This document shows, piece after piece, positions 1-7,989 of a stretch of 64,000 bases of DNA. The position numbers and the translations under genes are program-made. The notes under the pieces were generated by a model. It made no database searches, had not been told where the DNA came from, and was given only the letters and a program-made list of their open reading frames with translations. Positions within the stretch are counted from its first letter, which is position 1; every line of letters starts with the position of its first letter. Where the stretch lies: contig NZ_CP141614.1 in the NCBI RefSeq assembly GCF_035593265.1, forward strand, positions 372,001-436,000, given 5' to 3'. Source of the stretch: Limnochorda sp. LNt. Its GTDB lineage: Bacteria; Bacillota; Limnochordia; Limnochordales; Geochordaceae.

Positions 1-1190
1 TCCAGCCATCCACCCCTGTCGAGGTCGGCAAGTAGCGTGCCACCTTCATGCTGTGTCACGCGGTAGTACCCCAACGGAGCTGCCAGATAGGCCCGGCCGC
101 TGCGCCTGAGGAAGCCGAAGCGCCAGAAGCCGGCTATGCCGCGGTCCACTCCTAAGCTGACGATAGCACGGACCACGTCGGCGCCGGTGCGTGCCTGTCG
201 CCCTGCCCAGGTGATGCGGCCCTCGGTGAGCAGTTGCGAGATCTCGCGGTAAGAGGCCGCCCGATGCCATACCGGTAGCCATATCTCCGCCCGCACCGCT
301 TCTTCCTCGTACTCTGCCGGGGATGAAGTGGGGTATCCTACCGGGGAGGTTTGCACAGTGAACGGAAAGGCGGGCCTGGGGTTGCCAGGATCCAGGTCAG
401 CGGTGTAGCGCCGTGCAGCCCCTCCGGCCAGCAGCAGCGTGCCCTCCAGTCCGAGCACGAGTTCCCACGGATTGACCAGCGACTCGCCCTCGACGCCTTG
501 GGTGGCGTTAGGCCCCCCGACCCCGCCGGGATGAAACTGGCCCACCGACGCCTCCAGCAGAGGTACTCCCGCCTGTGCAAAAAGAGCGGCTTCGAGCCAC
601 GCCTCTGACCGGCGGCGGTCCGCTCCGAGCTCCGGCAACACGTCGCACAGGCGCTGCATGAAGTTGTTGGTGAACTCCAGCCGCCCATCGATGGCACCAG
701 TCCCGAGCAGCGGAGGGTAGCGGGGAGCCTCCTCGGTCAGCACATACGCCGCATCGAGCCATTCGACAGCCTCGTCGGGCAAGGATGCGCGTAGGGCCGC
801 GAGGATCTCGGCCTTGCGACCTCGGTTAGGTTTGGCCTGCAATCCCAGGGCATCCAACGTTGCCCGTGCCAGCGCGATGACGCGCCGGTACAGGGCGAGA
901 CGCGGCGCTGTCGAGCTTTCGATGGCCTCGATGCCCGCTTTCGCGTCGCTCGGGAAGAAGCCGCTTCCCCCGTTCCAGCACCCGATGAGAGGGGTCGGGC
1001 GGTACTCGTCGATGAAGAAGCGCACGAGGTCTCGGCGGTCGAGCCGGGTGTCCAACACCAAGGTCCCTTGCAGCCATCTTGCACGCACATGGGGGTCCGC
1101 CTGCTCGGCCACCAGCCTCAACACACCTAGCGCCTTGAGGTAGCTCAGGAGCGGATCCGGGCGGCATCCAGCTAGCTCGACCTCGGCCAC
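1..1190 (-). CDS. csx17: Csx17 (Cas8-type large subunit of a type I-G/I-U Cascade), 3' end outside window
   Basis: Reading leftwards from a GTG at 1190 (ribosome site GGAGGAGGTG about 6 nt ahead) the frame stays open to the window edge, giving about 396 residues. The N-terminus carries the Csx17 hallmark GCRPDPLLSYLKALGVLRLV. Further on are CWNGGSGFF, NATQGVEGESLVNPWELVLG and SLGVDRGIAGFWRFGFL, all typical of the family. Csx17 is the large effector subunit (Cas8u2) of type I-G systems. It starts 25 nt after the cas3 stop in the same direction, so it is in one operon with cas3. The remaining subunits (csb1, csb2 and the adaptation genes) would lie to the left, outside the window. Family recognition is by remembered motifs, not a search. 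Confidence 0.85.
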   Translation of the reverse strand, partial: MAEVELAGCRPDPLLSYLKALGVLRLVAEQADPHVRARWLQGTLVLDTRLDRRDLVRFFIDEYRPTPLIGCWNGGSGFFPSDAKAGIEAIESSTAPRLALYRRVIALARATLDALGLQAKPNRGRKAEILAALRASLPDEAVEWLDAAYVLTEEAPRYPPLLGTGAIDGRLEFTNNFMQRLCDVLPELGADRRRSEAWLEAALFAQAGVPLLEASVGQFHPGGVGGPNATQGVEGESLVNPWELVLGLEGTLLLAGGAARRYTADLDPGNPRPAFPFTVQTSPVGYPTSSPAEYEEEAVRAEIWLPVWHRAASYREISQLLTEGRITWAGRQARTGADVVRAIVSLGVDRGIAGFWRFGFLRRSGRAYLAAPLGYYRVTQHEGGTLLADLDRGGWL

Positions 1191-1214
1191 GCCGATTCAC
1201 CTCCTCCGTTGCGG

Positions 1215-3722
1215 CTAGCTCTCCTTCTCGCGGAGACTGGCCCGCACGTCGGCGACGCGCAAGAGAGCCTCCAAGAACGCAAGACGAAACGGGCCCCACC
1301 GGGCTGAGTCCCTGAGGGCGACCATCCGGTCCGTCCACGAACGTCGGGAGGTGCCGTCAGCCCCGGAGAGCCCGATTTCCATGAGACTCAGGTCCAGGGT
1401 CAGCCTGTCGATGCTCACCGCGCCGGCGATATGCACAGGCCCCAGAGAATCGCCCTCGTAGATGCCCAGCGCGTGACGGCGACCATCGCTGGGGAGCTCC
1501 TCCGTGGGAAGGGAACGGATGACCAGCCGTACCTTGCCGTGATGAGCCGCAACCAGGAAGGCAGCCAGGTCGAGCAGCTCACCGTCAAGGTCAGGGGGCG
1601 GCGATTGCAGCAGTGCCAGGGCACTAGCCAGTTCGTGGCGGAAAGGCCGCCGGCGCCGTTGGCCCAGGCTCGGGGCTTTTGCCCACAGTTCGCGGGCTCG
1701 CATCTCGCGCTCGGCCTCCTGGGCGGCCTCGATGAGCGGTAGCTGGAACTGCTCGTGGGCCTTGCCTACGTCATGGTAGGCCGCGGCTACCCTTAAGACT
1801 CGGGCCTCATCCTGCCCGATGCCAGCCGCTCCGAGGCTGGCGAGCAGTGCTTCCGTCTCGTCGATGACGTCGCGCGTGTGGTCAACGAGCGTCACCCAGC
1901 GCTCCGGGGTCGTCACTCCCTCGTCGCTGTCTGCCGGCTCTTGAGGTGACCCGCTCAAGCTTGAAGGCGACGGCTTGCCGTCCACGGTGACGACCGGCAC
2001 CGGCTCCCTGCTCTCGGGGGTCCAACCGGTCTCGAGCTGGTAGCCGCCCTGCGACGTATGAAGCAAGAGCACTTGGCCCGGTCGAATGTCGGCAGGCCTT
2101 GCAACGACCCACCCCCCTTGACCTGACTCTGCCAGGGGGTCCCACAACCATGCTTGCCGATGGCCCTCTTGGAGCATCTTTCTGGCCTCGTACACGGGGA
2201 CGGGGCAGAGCTCCGACCGCACCGGTGACGGGAGCTGACGGGGCGGCTGCTGGCCGACCGGCCACTCCCGCCAATAGAGAAACACGTCTAGATCGGCGCC
2301 TTCCCGAATGAAGCGGGAGACATCCAGGTGCTGGCCGGTCAGGTCCGGGGTGGTATCGAAGAGCCCCACCAAATCGCGCCGGCGGAGCACGTGTCCCGTT
2401 ACGACCACAGGTGAACGTGCAGCGTGGGGCCGGATGCCCTCCAGCGCCTGAGGTGACGCGCTGGCCCCCTCCATCTCAGCCAACAGGTGTCGGGCTGCCT
2501 GCAGCGCTTCAGCCTCGTAGGGCGCGGCCTCCCGGTCGGAAACGTCGACCCAGAAGACCTGGGCCCCATCGACCACTTCACCGTAGCGGTTGCAACGACC
2601 CAGCCGTTGCACCACACTCTCCCAGGGCGCGACCTCGGTGAAGAGCGTGGCGGACGAGACGTCGACGCCGGCTTCCACCACTTGAGTCGTCACGAGGATC
2701 TGTCCTGGGCCGTCTTGCGGGACGTTACCGAGGAATTGCTGCTGCCGCGCGACCCTGTCCGCGGGACGAAAGCGGGAGTGCAGGAGTCCGACCTCCGGTG
2801 CAGCGGTGCCCTTGGTGATGGAGTGCAGTTCGGCATAGAGCCTTTGAGCGCGATCGACCGTGTTGACGACCACCAGGGTGCGGGTACCCGGTCGGTGGGC
2901 ATCCAGGATGGCTCGGGCCAGGGCTGTGTCGGAAGGGCGATCTGCCCTCCGCGAGCCACGTCCTAGCTGGAGCCTTCTCACCACCTTGCGGGCGCTCAGT
3001 CGGGGTTGAAGCACCGGGTGGCGCCGGTCCTCGGGGCCGAGGGTCAGGATGCGGTGAGGCTCCGGTGCCGGATGGTCGACCGTTTCCAGGGCGGCGAGGT
3101 CCACGGTCGCTGAACACCAGAGGGTGTGCGTCGGGCCGTAAGTACCGAGGAGGCGTCGTAGCCCCTGGAGCTGTAGGCTGGTATAGAGGCTGACGCCGAG
3201 CAGCTGCACCTCGTCGAAGACCCAGAGGACGTCGGAGTTGAGCAAGCCAAAATCGACCGGCCATCGGTATCGGCTGAGCGCGTAGCCGCGGTTGAGGGCC
3301 CGAGAGACCAGCATGTCCACGGTACCGACGAGGATCGCCTCTCGCTCGGGCTCGAGCCACCATGCCTCGTCCACGCGCCCTCCCATGAGGATGGCGACTC
3401 GTATGCCGGGCTTGGATGGGTCCGGGGGGCCTTCATAGAGCAAGCCGAGCCTTTGAAGCATCTCCCGCGCCGTTGCGGCCGTTTGTTCCACCAGGACGCG
3501 CATGGGTAGCGCGTAGACGAGCCGACGAGGGGTACTTTGCGGGTCCACGTGCCGTCGCCAAATCCATGCTGCGATGACCGCGGCGGTCTTGCCGGCTCCT
3601 GTCGGTACGTTGAGCACTATCGGCAAGGCTGGCTCGGTAGCCAGTTGCCTCTGATAGGGGAACGGATCTCTTGAGGTGCCAGCGGCGATAGAGAATAGAC
3701 TATCGAACCGTGCGCCGAGCAT
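1215..3722 (-). CDS. cas3: Type I-G CRISPR helicase-nuclease Cas3 with C-terminal HD domain
   Basis: An 835-residue protein from ATG 3722; a GTG at 3737 overlaps the AGGAGGTGG ribosome site and is less likely. Counted from 3737, it has a superfamily 2 helicase first: Walker A GAGKT near 47-51, DEVQ box at 175-178, SAT at 209-211 and QRLGRCNRYG near 377-386. The HD nuclease comes last: H620, HD 655-656, HE 701-702 and HH 732-733. A C-terminal rather than N-terminal HD domain is characteristic of type I-G/I-U Cas3. It unwinds and degrades the target DNA strand after Cascade recruitment. It is the first gene of the operon seen here and csx17 follows. Two nested IS elements begin 80 nt upstream and may have separated it from its original promoter. 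Confidence 0.92.
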   Translation of the reverse strand: MLGARFDSLFSIAAGTSRDPFPYQRQLATEPALPIVLNVPTGAGKTAAVIAAWIWRRHVDPQSTPRRLVYALPMRVLVEQTAATAREMLQRLGLLYEGPPDPSKPGIRVAILMGGRVDEAWWLEPEREAILVGTVDMLVSRALNRGYALSRYRWPVDFGLLNSDVLWVFDEVQLLGVSLYTSLQLQGLRRLLGTYGPTHTLWCSATVDLAALETVDHPAPEPHRILTLGPEDRRHPVLQPRLSARKVVRRLQLGRGSRRADRPSDTALARAILDAHRPGTRTLVVVNTVDRAQRLYAELHSITKGTAAPEVGLLHSRFRPADRVARQQQFLGNVPQDGPGQILVTTQVVEAGVDVSSATLFTEVAPWESVVQRLGRCNRYGEVVDGAQVFWVDVSDREAAPYEAEALQAARHLLAEMEGASASPQALEGIRPHAARSPVVVTGHVLRRRDLVGLFDTTPDLTGQHLDVSRFIREGADLDVFLYWREWPVGQQPPRQLPSPVRSELCPVPVYEARKMLQEGHRQAWLWDPLAESGQGGWVVARPADIRPGQVLLLHTSQGGYQLETGWTPESREPVPVVTVDGKPSPSSLSGSPQEPADSDEGVTTPERWVTLVDHTRDVIDETEALLASLGAAGIGQDEARVLRVAAAYHDVGKAHEQFQLPLIEAAQEAEREMRARELWAKAPSLGQRRRRPFRHELASALALLQSPPPDLDGELLDLAAFLVAAHHGKVRLVIRSLPTEELPSDGRRHALGIYEGDSLGPVHIAGAVSIDRLTLDLSLMEIGLSGADGTSRRSWTDRMVALRDSARWGPFRLAFLEALLRVADVRASLREKES

Positions 3723-3806
3723 GATGACGTTAGCCACCTCCTCGGCCCGGACCGCCTGACCGTGGGACGTCCGTTAGTAAGGGTTGCAAGGATGAGCCTA
3801 GTTAGG

Positions 3807-3818
3807 ATGAACGAGGCC
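3807..3818. repeat. Left subterminal inverted repeat of the IS1111-group element
   Basis: ATGAACGAGGCC, the exact reverse complement of 5275-5286. It lies about 5 nt inside the left junction, as expected for IS1111-group elements. Confidence 0.8.
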
Positions 3819-3892
3819 GGCCCCCGTTCACGACGAACGTAGGTTACGTCCCCAGAGGGACGCAGAGCTACAGCGTGAAGGAGGCCGGCGAC

Positions 3893-5014
3893 GTGGATCA
3901 TATCACGAAGTTCGTAAGCCTGGACGTCTCGAAGGAGACCATCGCTGTGGCCGTGGCCGAGCGGGGGACCGCCCCGCCCCAGTACCTGGGCAGCGTGGCG
4001 AACACGCCCGAGGCCGTGCGCAAGCTGGTGAGGCGGCTGGGCAAGCCGGAGCAGCTCTTGGCGTGCTACGAGGCGGGGCCCACCGGCTACGGGCTGTACC
4101 GGCTCTTGAGCCGGCTGGGGGTGCGATGCCTCGTGGTGGCGCCGTCGCTGACGCCCGTGCGGCCCGGCGACCAGGTGAAGACCGACCGGCGCGACGCCCT
4201 GCGGCTGGCCCAGTTGCTGCGAGCCGGCGAGCTGACGCCGGTCTGGGTACCCGGCGAGGAGGAAGAGGCGCTGCGAGACCTGGTGCGGGCCCGGGAAGGC
4301 GCCAAGCGGGACCTGAAGCGTGCCCGCCAGGAGCTGAGCAGCTTCCTGTTGCGTCACGGCATCGCTGCGCCGAAAGGCACGAAGCGGTGGTCCCGGATGT
4401 TCCTGCGCTGGCTCGATACGCTGAGCTTCCCCCACCGGGCCACCCAGGTGGCTTATCAGGAGTACGTGGAGGCCGTGCGGGCTCAGCAGGCCCGGGTGGA
4501 TCGGCTGGAGGCGGAGATCCATGCGCTGGCCACTGAAAGCCGCCAGGCGCCGGTCATCCAGGCGTTGCAGGCCCTCAAAGGGGTCGGGGAGGTGACGGCG
4601 GTGACGCTGGCAGCTGAGATCGGGGAGTTCTCCCGTTTTCGCAGCCCGGCCCAGTTGATGGCCTACGCGGGGCTGGTGCCCCGCGAGCACTCCAGCGGGG
4701 CTCAGACCCGGCGGGGCGGGATCACCAAGACCGGCAACGCCCATGTTCGGTTCGTGCTGGGGGAAGCGGCCTGGGCGTATCGCCACCGCCCCGCCGTGAA
4801 GGCTCCCTTGCGGAGCCGGCAACAAGGGGTCGACCCGGAAGTCTTGCGCATCTCGCTGAAGGCACAACAACGGCTGCATCGGAAGTACTGGCGCCTGCTC
4901 GGCCGGGGCAAGCCCGCCACGATCGCGGCCACCGCGGTGGCCCGTGAGTTGCTGGGGTTTGCCTGGGCTGTTGCATGCCACGTCGAGGCGCAGCAGGCTC
5001 GGAGGGCCGCCTGA
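3893..5014 (+). CDS. IS110-family (IS1111 group) DEDD/serine recombinase
   Basis: A 373-residue protein from GTG 3893, with AAGGAGG eight bases upstream; a GTG at 3875 would sit before that site. The N-terminal RuvC-like domain shows the DEDD residues: D11 in SLDVSK, E60 in CYEAGPTGYG, and D98 and D101 in KTDRRDALRLA. A coiled region follows (about 190-215). The C-terminal domain carries the helix-hairpin-helix-like LKGVGEVTAVTLAAEIG and the serine motif VPREHSSG (S267/S268), with GGITKTGNAHVR after it. IS110-family enzymes insert without an excised double-strand break intermediate, guided by a non-coding RNA encoded in the same element. Full length and apparently intact. Confidence 0.92.
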   Translation: MDHITKFVSLDVSKETIAVAVAERGTAPPQYLGSVANTPEAVRKLVRRLGKPEQLLACYEAGPTGYGLYRLLSRLGVRCLVVAPSLTPVRPGDQVKTDRRDALRLAQLLRAGELTPVWVPGEEEEALRDLVRAREGAKRDLKRARQELSSFLLRHGIAAPKGTKRWSRMFLRWLDTLSFPHRATQVAYQEYVEAVRAQQARVDRLEAEIHALATESRQAPVIQALQALKGVGEVTAVTLAAEIGEFSRFRSPAQLMAYAGLVPREHSSGAQTRRGGITKTGNAHVRFVLGEAAWAYRHRPAVKAPLRSRQQGVDPEVLRISLKAQQRLHRKYWRLLGRGKPATIAATAVARELLGFAWAVACHVEAQQARRAA

Positions 5015-5274
5015 CAGGAGGGCTGAGGTCGGAACCAGAAGGCTCTACAGGGATCCGGCCGACCGGGTGAGCCGGAACCAACCGGGGACCGGTGGGGGGA
5101 ATCCTCGAGTCTCCTATGCACACGGCGCCTGAAGCCGCACGTGCGTCCCTAGTTCGAGGCAGCTCCCCGACGGATGGCGTAAGATGCGGTAGCCAACCCG
5201 CGGATATCAGAGTGCCAACCGTCGACGACATCCCCGGCCCGGCTCCACCCCGGCGGATCACGATGGGGGTTGAC
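5015..5274 (+). ncRNA. Candidate seekRNA / bridge RNA region of the IS1111-group element
   Basis: About 260 nt of non-coding DNA separates the transposase stop from the right inverted repeat. In the IS1111 group the guide RNA is encoded there. Two 7-mers reproduce the element's junctions: CCTAGTT at 5148-5154 matches the left junction (3797-3803), and ATATCAG at 5204-5210 matches the right end (5285-5291). A third stretch, AGTCTCCTA at 5108-5116, differs at one base from the reverse complement of the IS1182-tip side of the target (AGTCACCTA). GC-rich arms such as CCGGGGACCGG near 5079 could form stems. Transcription, boundaries and folding are not demonstrated. Confidence 0.45.
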
Positions 5275-5286
5275 GGCCTCGTTCAT
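5275..5286. repeat. Right subterminal inverted repeat of the IS1111-group element
   Basis: GGCCTCGTTCAT, the exact reverse complement of 3807-3818. It is followed by ATCAG and then the IS1182 left tip. Confidence 0.8.
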
Positions 5287-5291
5287 ATCAG

Positions 5292-7241
5292 GTGACTGCT
5301 CGGAAACCATACCCCACCGGGTATAGGCTCATGAGGTTTGAAGAATGGACACCCGATGATAAGCGTTGACGGGCGTTCCTAGACAATGAGTGAGGACGTC
5401 GCTGCACAGCCTCAGTCTTGCTCTGTCTTGCTTCACAATCCTTGCGTTCACGCCTATTTCCGTGGTAGGATGCGATTGGAAACCACCTCCGGGCAGGGAG
5501 TGGAGCGGCGTGCTGGGCCGGCGCAACCGGCAGACCACCTTCGACGACGTCACCTGGCGACAGCGCATCCCCAAGGACTCCTACTGGTGGCGGCTCCACG
5601 ACTGGGCGGTGCAGAACCTGGACGAATCGATGTTTGCTCCGCTGTTTGACGCCCGCACCGGAAGGCCTTCGGTGAGCCCGGTCCACACGTTTCTGGCGCT
5701 GTTGATCCAGATGGAGAAGGGCTACTCGGACCGGGAGATGGAGCAGGAATCCCGCTTCGATGACCGGGTGAAGCTGGCGATTTTGGCGGGGCGGGACTTT
5801 GAGGGCATCGATGCGGTGACGCTGTGCGACCACCGCCGGCGCTTCTTGCAGCATGGCATCGCGGCGGCCATGCTGGAGAGGACCCTGGCCTCGGCCAAGC
5901 AGGCGGGGCTGTTTTCGCCGGAGCGCTCCCAGATCGTCGATTCCTTTCTCATCCACGGCGGGGCCGCCGTGCAGGACACCTACACCCTCATCCGCAAGGG
6001 TATCGTGCGGGTCCTGGCGGTGGCCCGGATGCACGAGCTGGACGGTCCGCTTTCGGCGGTACTGAAGCGCACCGATTACCACCAGCCGGGCAAGCCCCGG
6101 ATCGACTGGGACGACGCCGAGGCCCGCCGACAGCTGCTCCAGGCGCTGGTCGACGACGCGTCGGCCCTGGTGGCGGCGGCGCGGGCGCTTGCGAAGGTGC
6201 CCGAGGACTTGAAGGCCATGGTGGACCTGCTGGAGCGGGTGGCCACCCAGGACATCGAGCGGGACCCGGACGGGACGGTCCGCCTCAAGCAGGGGGTGGC
6301 CAAGGACCGGGTCATCTCGGTGGTCGACCCCGAGATGCGCCATGGCCACAAGACGGCCTCGAACCGGGCAGACGGCTACAAAGCCCATCTGATGACGGGC
6401 GGCGAGGGCCACCGGCTGGTCACCGCCGTCGCGGTGACGCCCGCCAACGCACCGGACGACGCGAGGCTGGAGGCGATGCTGGACGACCAGGAGCGGCACG
6501 GCCACCGCCCCGCGGAGGTGCTGGGCGATCAGGCGTACTTCGACGTCGAGCGCGCCCGGCGCCAGGCCGAGAAGGGGACCCTCATCGTGGCCAAGGCGCC
6601 CCCGGCGACGAACCGGGAGGGGTACTTCTCGAAGGAGGCCTTCGCCCTGGACGCCGACGCCGGCACGCTCACCTGCCCCGCAGGGCAGACGGTCCGCTTC
6701 GACCCGGGCCGACTGCAGCACCACAAGGGGTTCGTGGTGAGCTTTGCGGCCGAGGCCTGCGGGGCCTGTCCCCTCAAGGCCCGCTGCACGCCGGCGGCGG
6801 CCCGTCAGGTCACGATCCACCCCTACGAGGTCGAGCTGCGGCAGGCTCGGGCGTACCAGCGCACCCCGGCCTTTCGGGAGCGCTACCGGCTGCGGGCCCG
6901 CATCGAGCGCATCGTGCGGCAGCTCAAGACCCACGGGGCCCGCAAGGCGCGCTACTGGGGTCGCATCAAGGTGCGCTTCCAGCTCCTGCTGGCCGCCATC
7001 AACCACAACATCAAGGAGGTGATGGCCGCCGGGCCACCCGTGGGGGTGGTGGGCCCCGCATGAGTAAGAAGCTGGAAGACAAGGAAAAGAGAAGGGAAAC
7101 CGGGGGTTGGAAAGGCAGCACGACGCGCTCCGCCCTCCCGTCGAAGGCCGCGATTGGGTCGAGCTCGAACCCGCTGGCCGCATGCCTGACCTTTCAAACC
7201 CCCTACCAAAGGCCCGATTCAACAGGAAACCGAGCAGTCAC
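5292..7241 (+). mobile_element. IS1182-family insertion sequence, copy A
   Basis: A 1950-bp element with ends GTGACTGCTCGG (5292) and CCGAGCAGTCAC (to 7241), a 12-bp perfect inverted repeat. The right target duplication is CTAG at 7242-7245. The matching left CTAG lies at 3798-3801, now separated from the tip by the IS1111-group element. This is the only one of three copies here whose transposase frame is unbroken. Its leader (about 5320-5480) differs markedly from copies B and C, although the coding part is nearly identical. The combined insertion sits between type I-G cas3 and a 744-bp gene-free stretch. Confidence 0.9.
5510..7063 (+). CDS. IS1182-family transposase (intact copy)
   Basis: A 517-residue DDE transposase from GTG 5510, where homology to family starts (VLGRRNRQTTFDDVTWRQRIP-like beginning); an ATG at 5390 would add about 40 weakly plausible residues. 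The N-terminal DUF772-type region contains RPSVSPVHTFLALLIQMEKG. The core has an IS4/IS5-like DDE fold with VVDPEMRHGHKTASN and VLGDQAYFD, then a Cys-rich insert CGACPLKARCTPA, and the C-terminal RARIERIVRQLKTHGARKARY. It cuts and joins the GTGACTGCTCGG ends. It is probably the source of active enzyme for the damaged copies B and C. Confidence 0.9.
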   Translation: MLGRRNRQTTFDDVTWRQRIPKDSYWWRLHDWAVQNLDESMFAPLFDARTGRPSVSPVHTFLALLIQMEKGYSDREMEQESRFDDRVKLAILAGRDFEGIDAVTLCDHRRRFLQHGIAAAMLERTLASAKQAGLFSPERSQIVDSFLIHGGAAVQDTYTLIRKGIVRVLAVARMHELDGPLSAVLKRTDYHQPGKPRIDWDDAEARRQLLQALVDDASALVAAARALAKVPEDLKAMVDLLERVATQDIERDPDGTVRLKQGVAKDRVISVVDPEMRHGHKTASNRADGYKAHLMTGGEGHRLVTAVAVTPANAPDDARLEAMLDDQERHGHRPAEVLGDQAYFDVERARRQAEKGTLIVAKAPPATNREGYFSKEAFALDADAGTLTCPAGQTVRFDPGRLQHHKGFVVSFAAEACGACPLKARCTPAAARQVTIHPYEVELRQARAYQRTPAFRERYRLRARIERIVRQLKTHGARKARYWGRIKVRFQLLLAAINHNIKEVMAAGPPVGVVGPA

Positions 7242-7245
7242 CTAG

Positions 7246-7989
7246 ATACCTCCTGTCACAGGTACAAGGACAACTCTGGCCTGAAGTCGGTCTCACCCCC
7301 GGGACTGCGGGCCGGGACATTTGGCGGGGATCGACGCCGATGGGGACCCCGATTCAGCTCATCAACTCCCATGGTGTGATCTACCATACTGTCCCCGGGC
7401 CGTCAACACCCGTCCATGCCACCTGCCCCCGCCATCCGCATGCCACGTTGGAAGGGGGATTGCCGCAGAAGGGCCGCCTGGCAGGCCGGGGACCCCAGAT
7501 GAGCCCGAACCCCGTGCCGCGTCCACCGCTCTAGCTGCTGGCACCGTCACCCTAAGGCCGGTGGATCGCTCCCCGGGTGGCACCGCCGAAATGGTTGACC
7601 TGGAATCCTCCGCGGAGGACCCCGCCGCGACGCGTAGCGAGGGGAGCCGCACGTCCCAACGGGGGCCGGACACCTGCTTGGGACGAGAGGGCTTCCTTTG
7701 CCTGCAGAACTGACTTACAATCCTGGCGCGGGGTCGGTGCAGTAGCGGCGCTGTTCAGGCGTCCTTTCCCCTTGAGGGCTCCATTGAAGCATGAGATGCG
7801 TCGGGGTACCCGGACCGAGGATGGCTTCTACCGCGGCATCTCCGCGGCCCCACTAACGCCCTTCTGGTCAGCCAGCCTCGGGAGGGTTGGTCCTTTACCA
7901 GGCTACGTGCTGCCGGCCGGCCCCGCGCGCCGTCATCCTGCCCAGGTTGCCAGGCATTCCCTCAGGGCGTAGCGAACTTCCTGGGCGGG
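7246..7989. other. Gene-free stretch between copy A and the WYL gene
   Basis: No convincing coding frame, RNA gene or repeat array was seen in these 744 bases. Short open frames here lack ribosome sites and family-like composition. Before the two insertions this DNA directly adjoined the upstream side of type I-G cas3 (3723-3801), so it may hold remnants of that operon's promoter or leader region. Confidence 0.5.

Larger units (their letters stand above)
3802..5291 (+). mobile_element. IS1111-group IS110-family insertion sequence, inserted at the tip of an IS1182 copy
   Basis: The element has an IS110-family transposase gene and 12-bp subterminal inverted repeats: ATGAACGAGGCC at 3807-3818 and its exact reverse complement at 5275-5286. 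Subterminal rather than terminal repeats define the IS1111 group. The left flank ends in CCTAG (3797-3801) and the right flank starts directly with the IS1182 left tip GTGACTGCTCGG (5292). In the two other IS1182 copies CCTAG is joined directly to that tip, so this element landed exactly between target duplication and IS1182 end. No target duplication is evident beyond a possible AG core at 3800-3801 and 5290-5291. Exact ends are uncertain by a few bases. Confidence 0.85.

Noticed and set aside
5015-5290. Group II intron or tRNA-like structure downstream of the IS110 transposase
   Set aside because: No intron domain V, reverse transcriptase or tRNA arms could be recognised; an IS1111-type guide RNA fits position and junction matches better.
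5390-5509. N-terminal extension of the IS1182 transposase from ATG 5390, resembling a signal peptide
   Set aside because: Copies B and C have a different leader and family similarity begins at 5510, so the hydrophobic stretch is most likely not translated.
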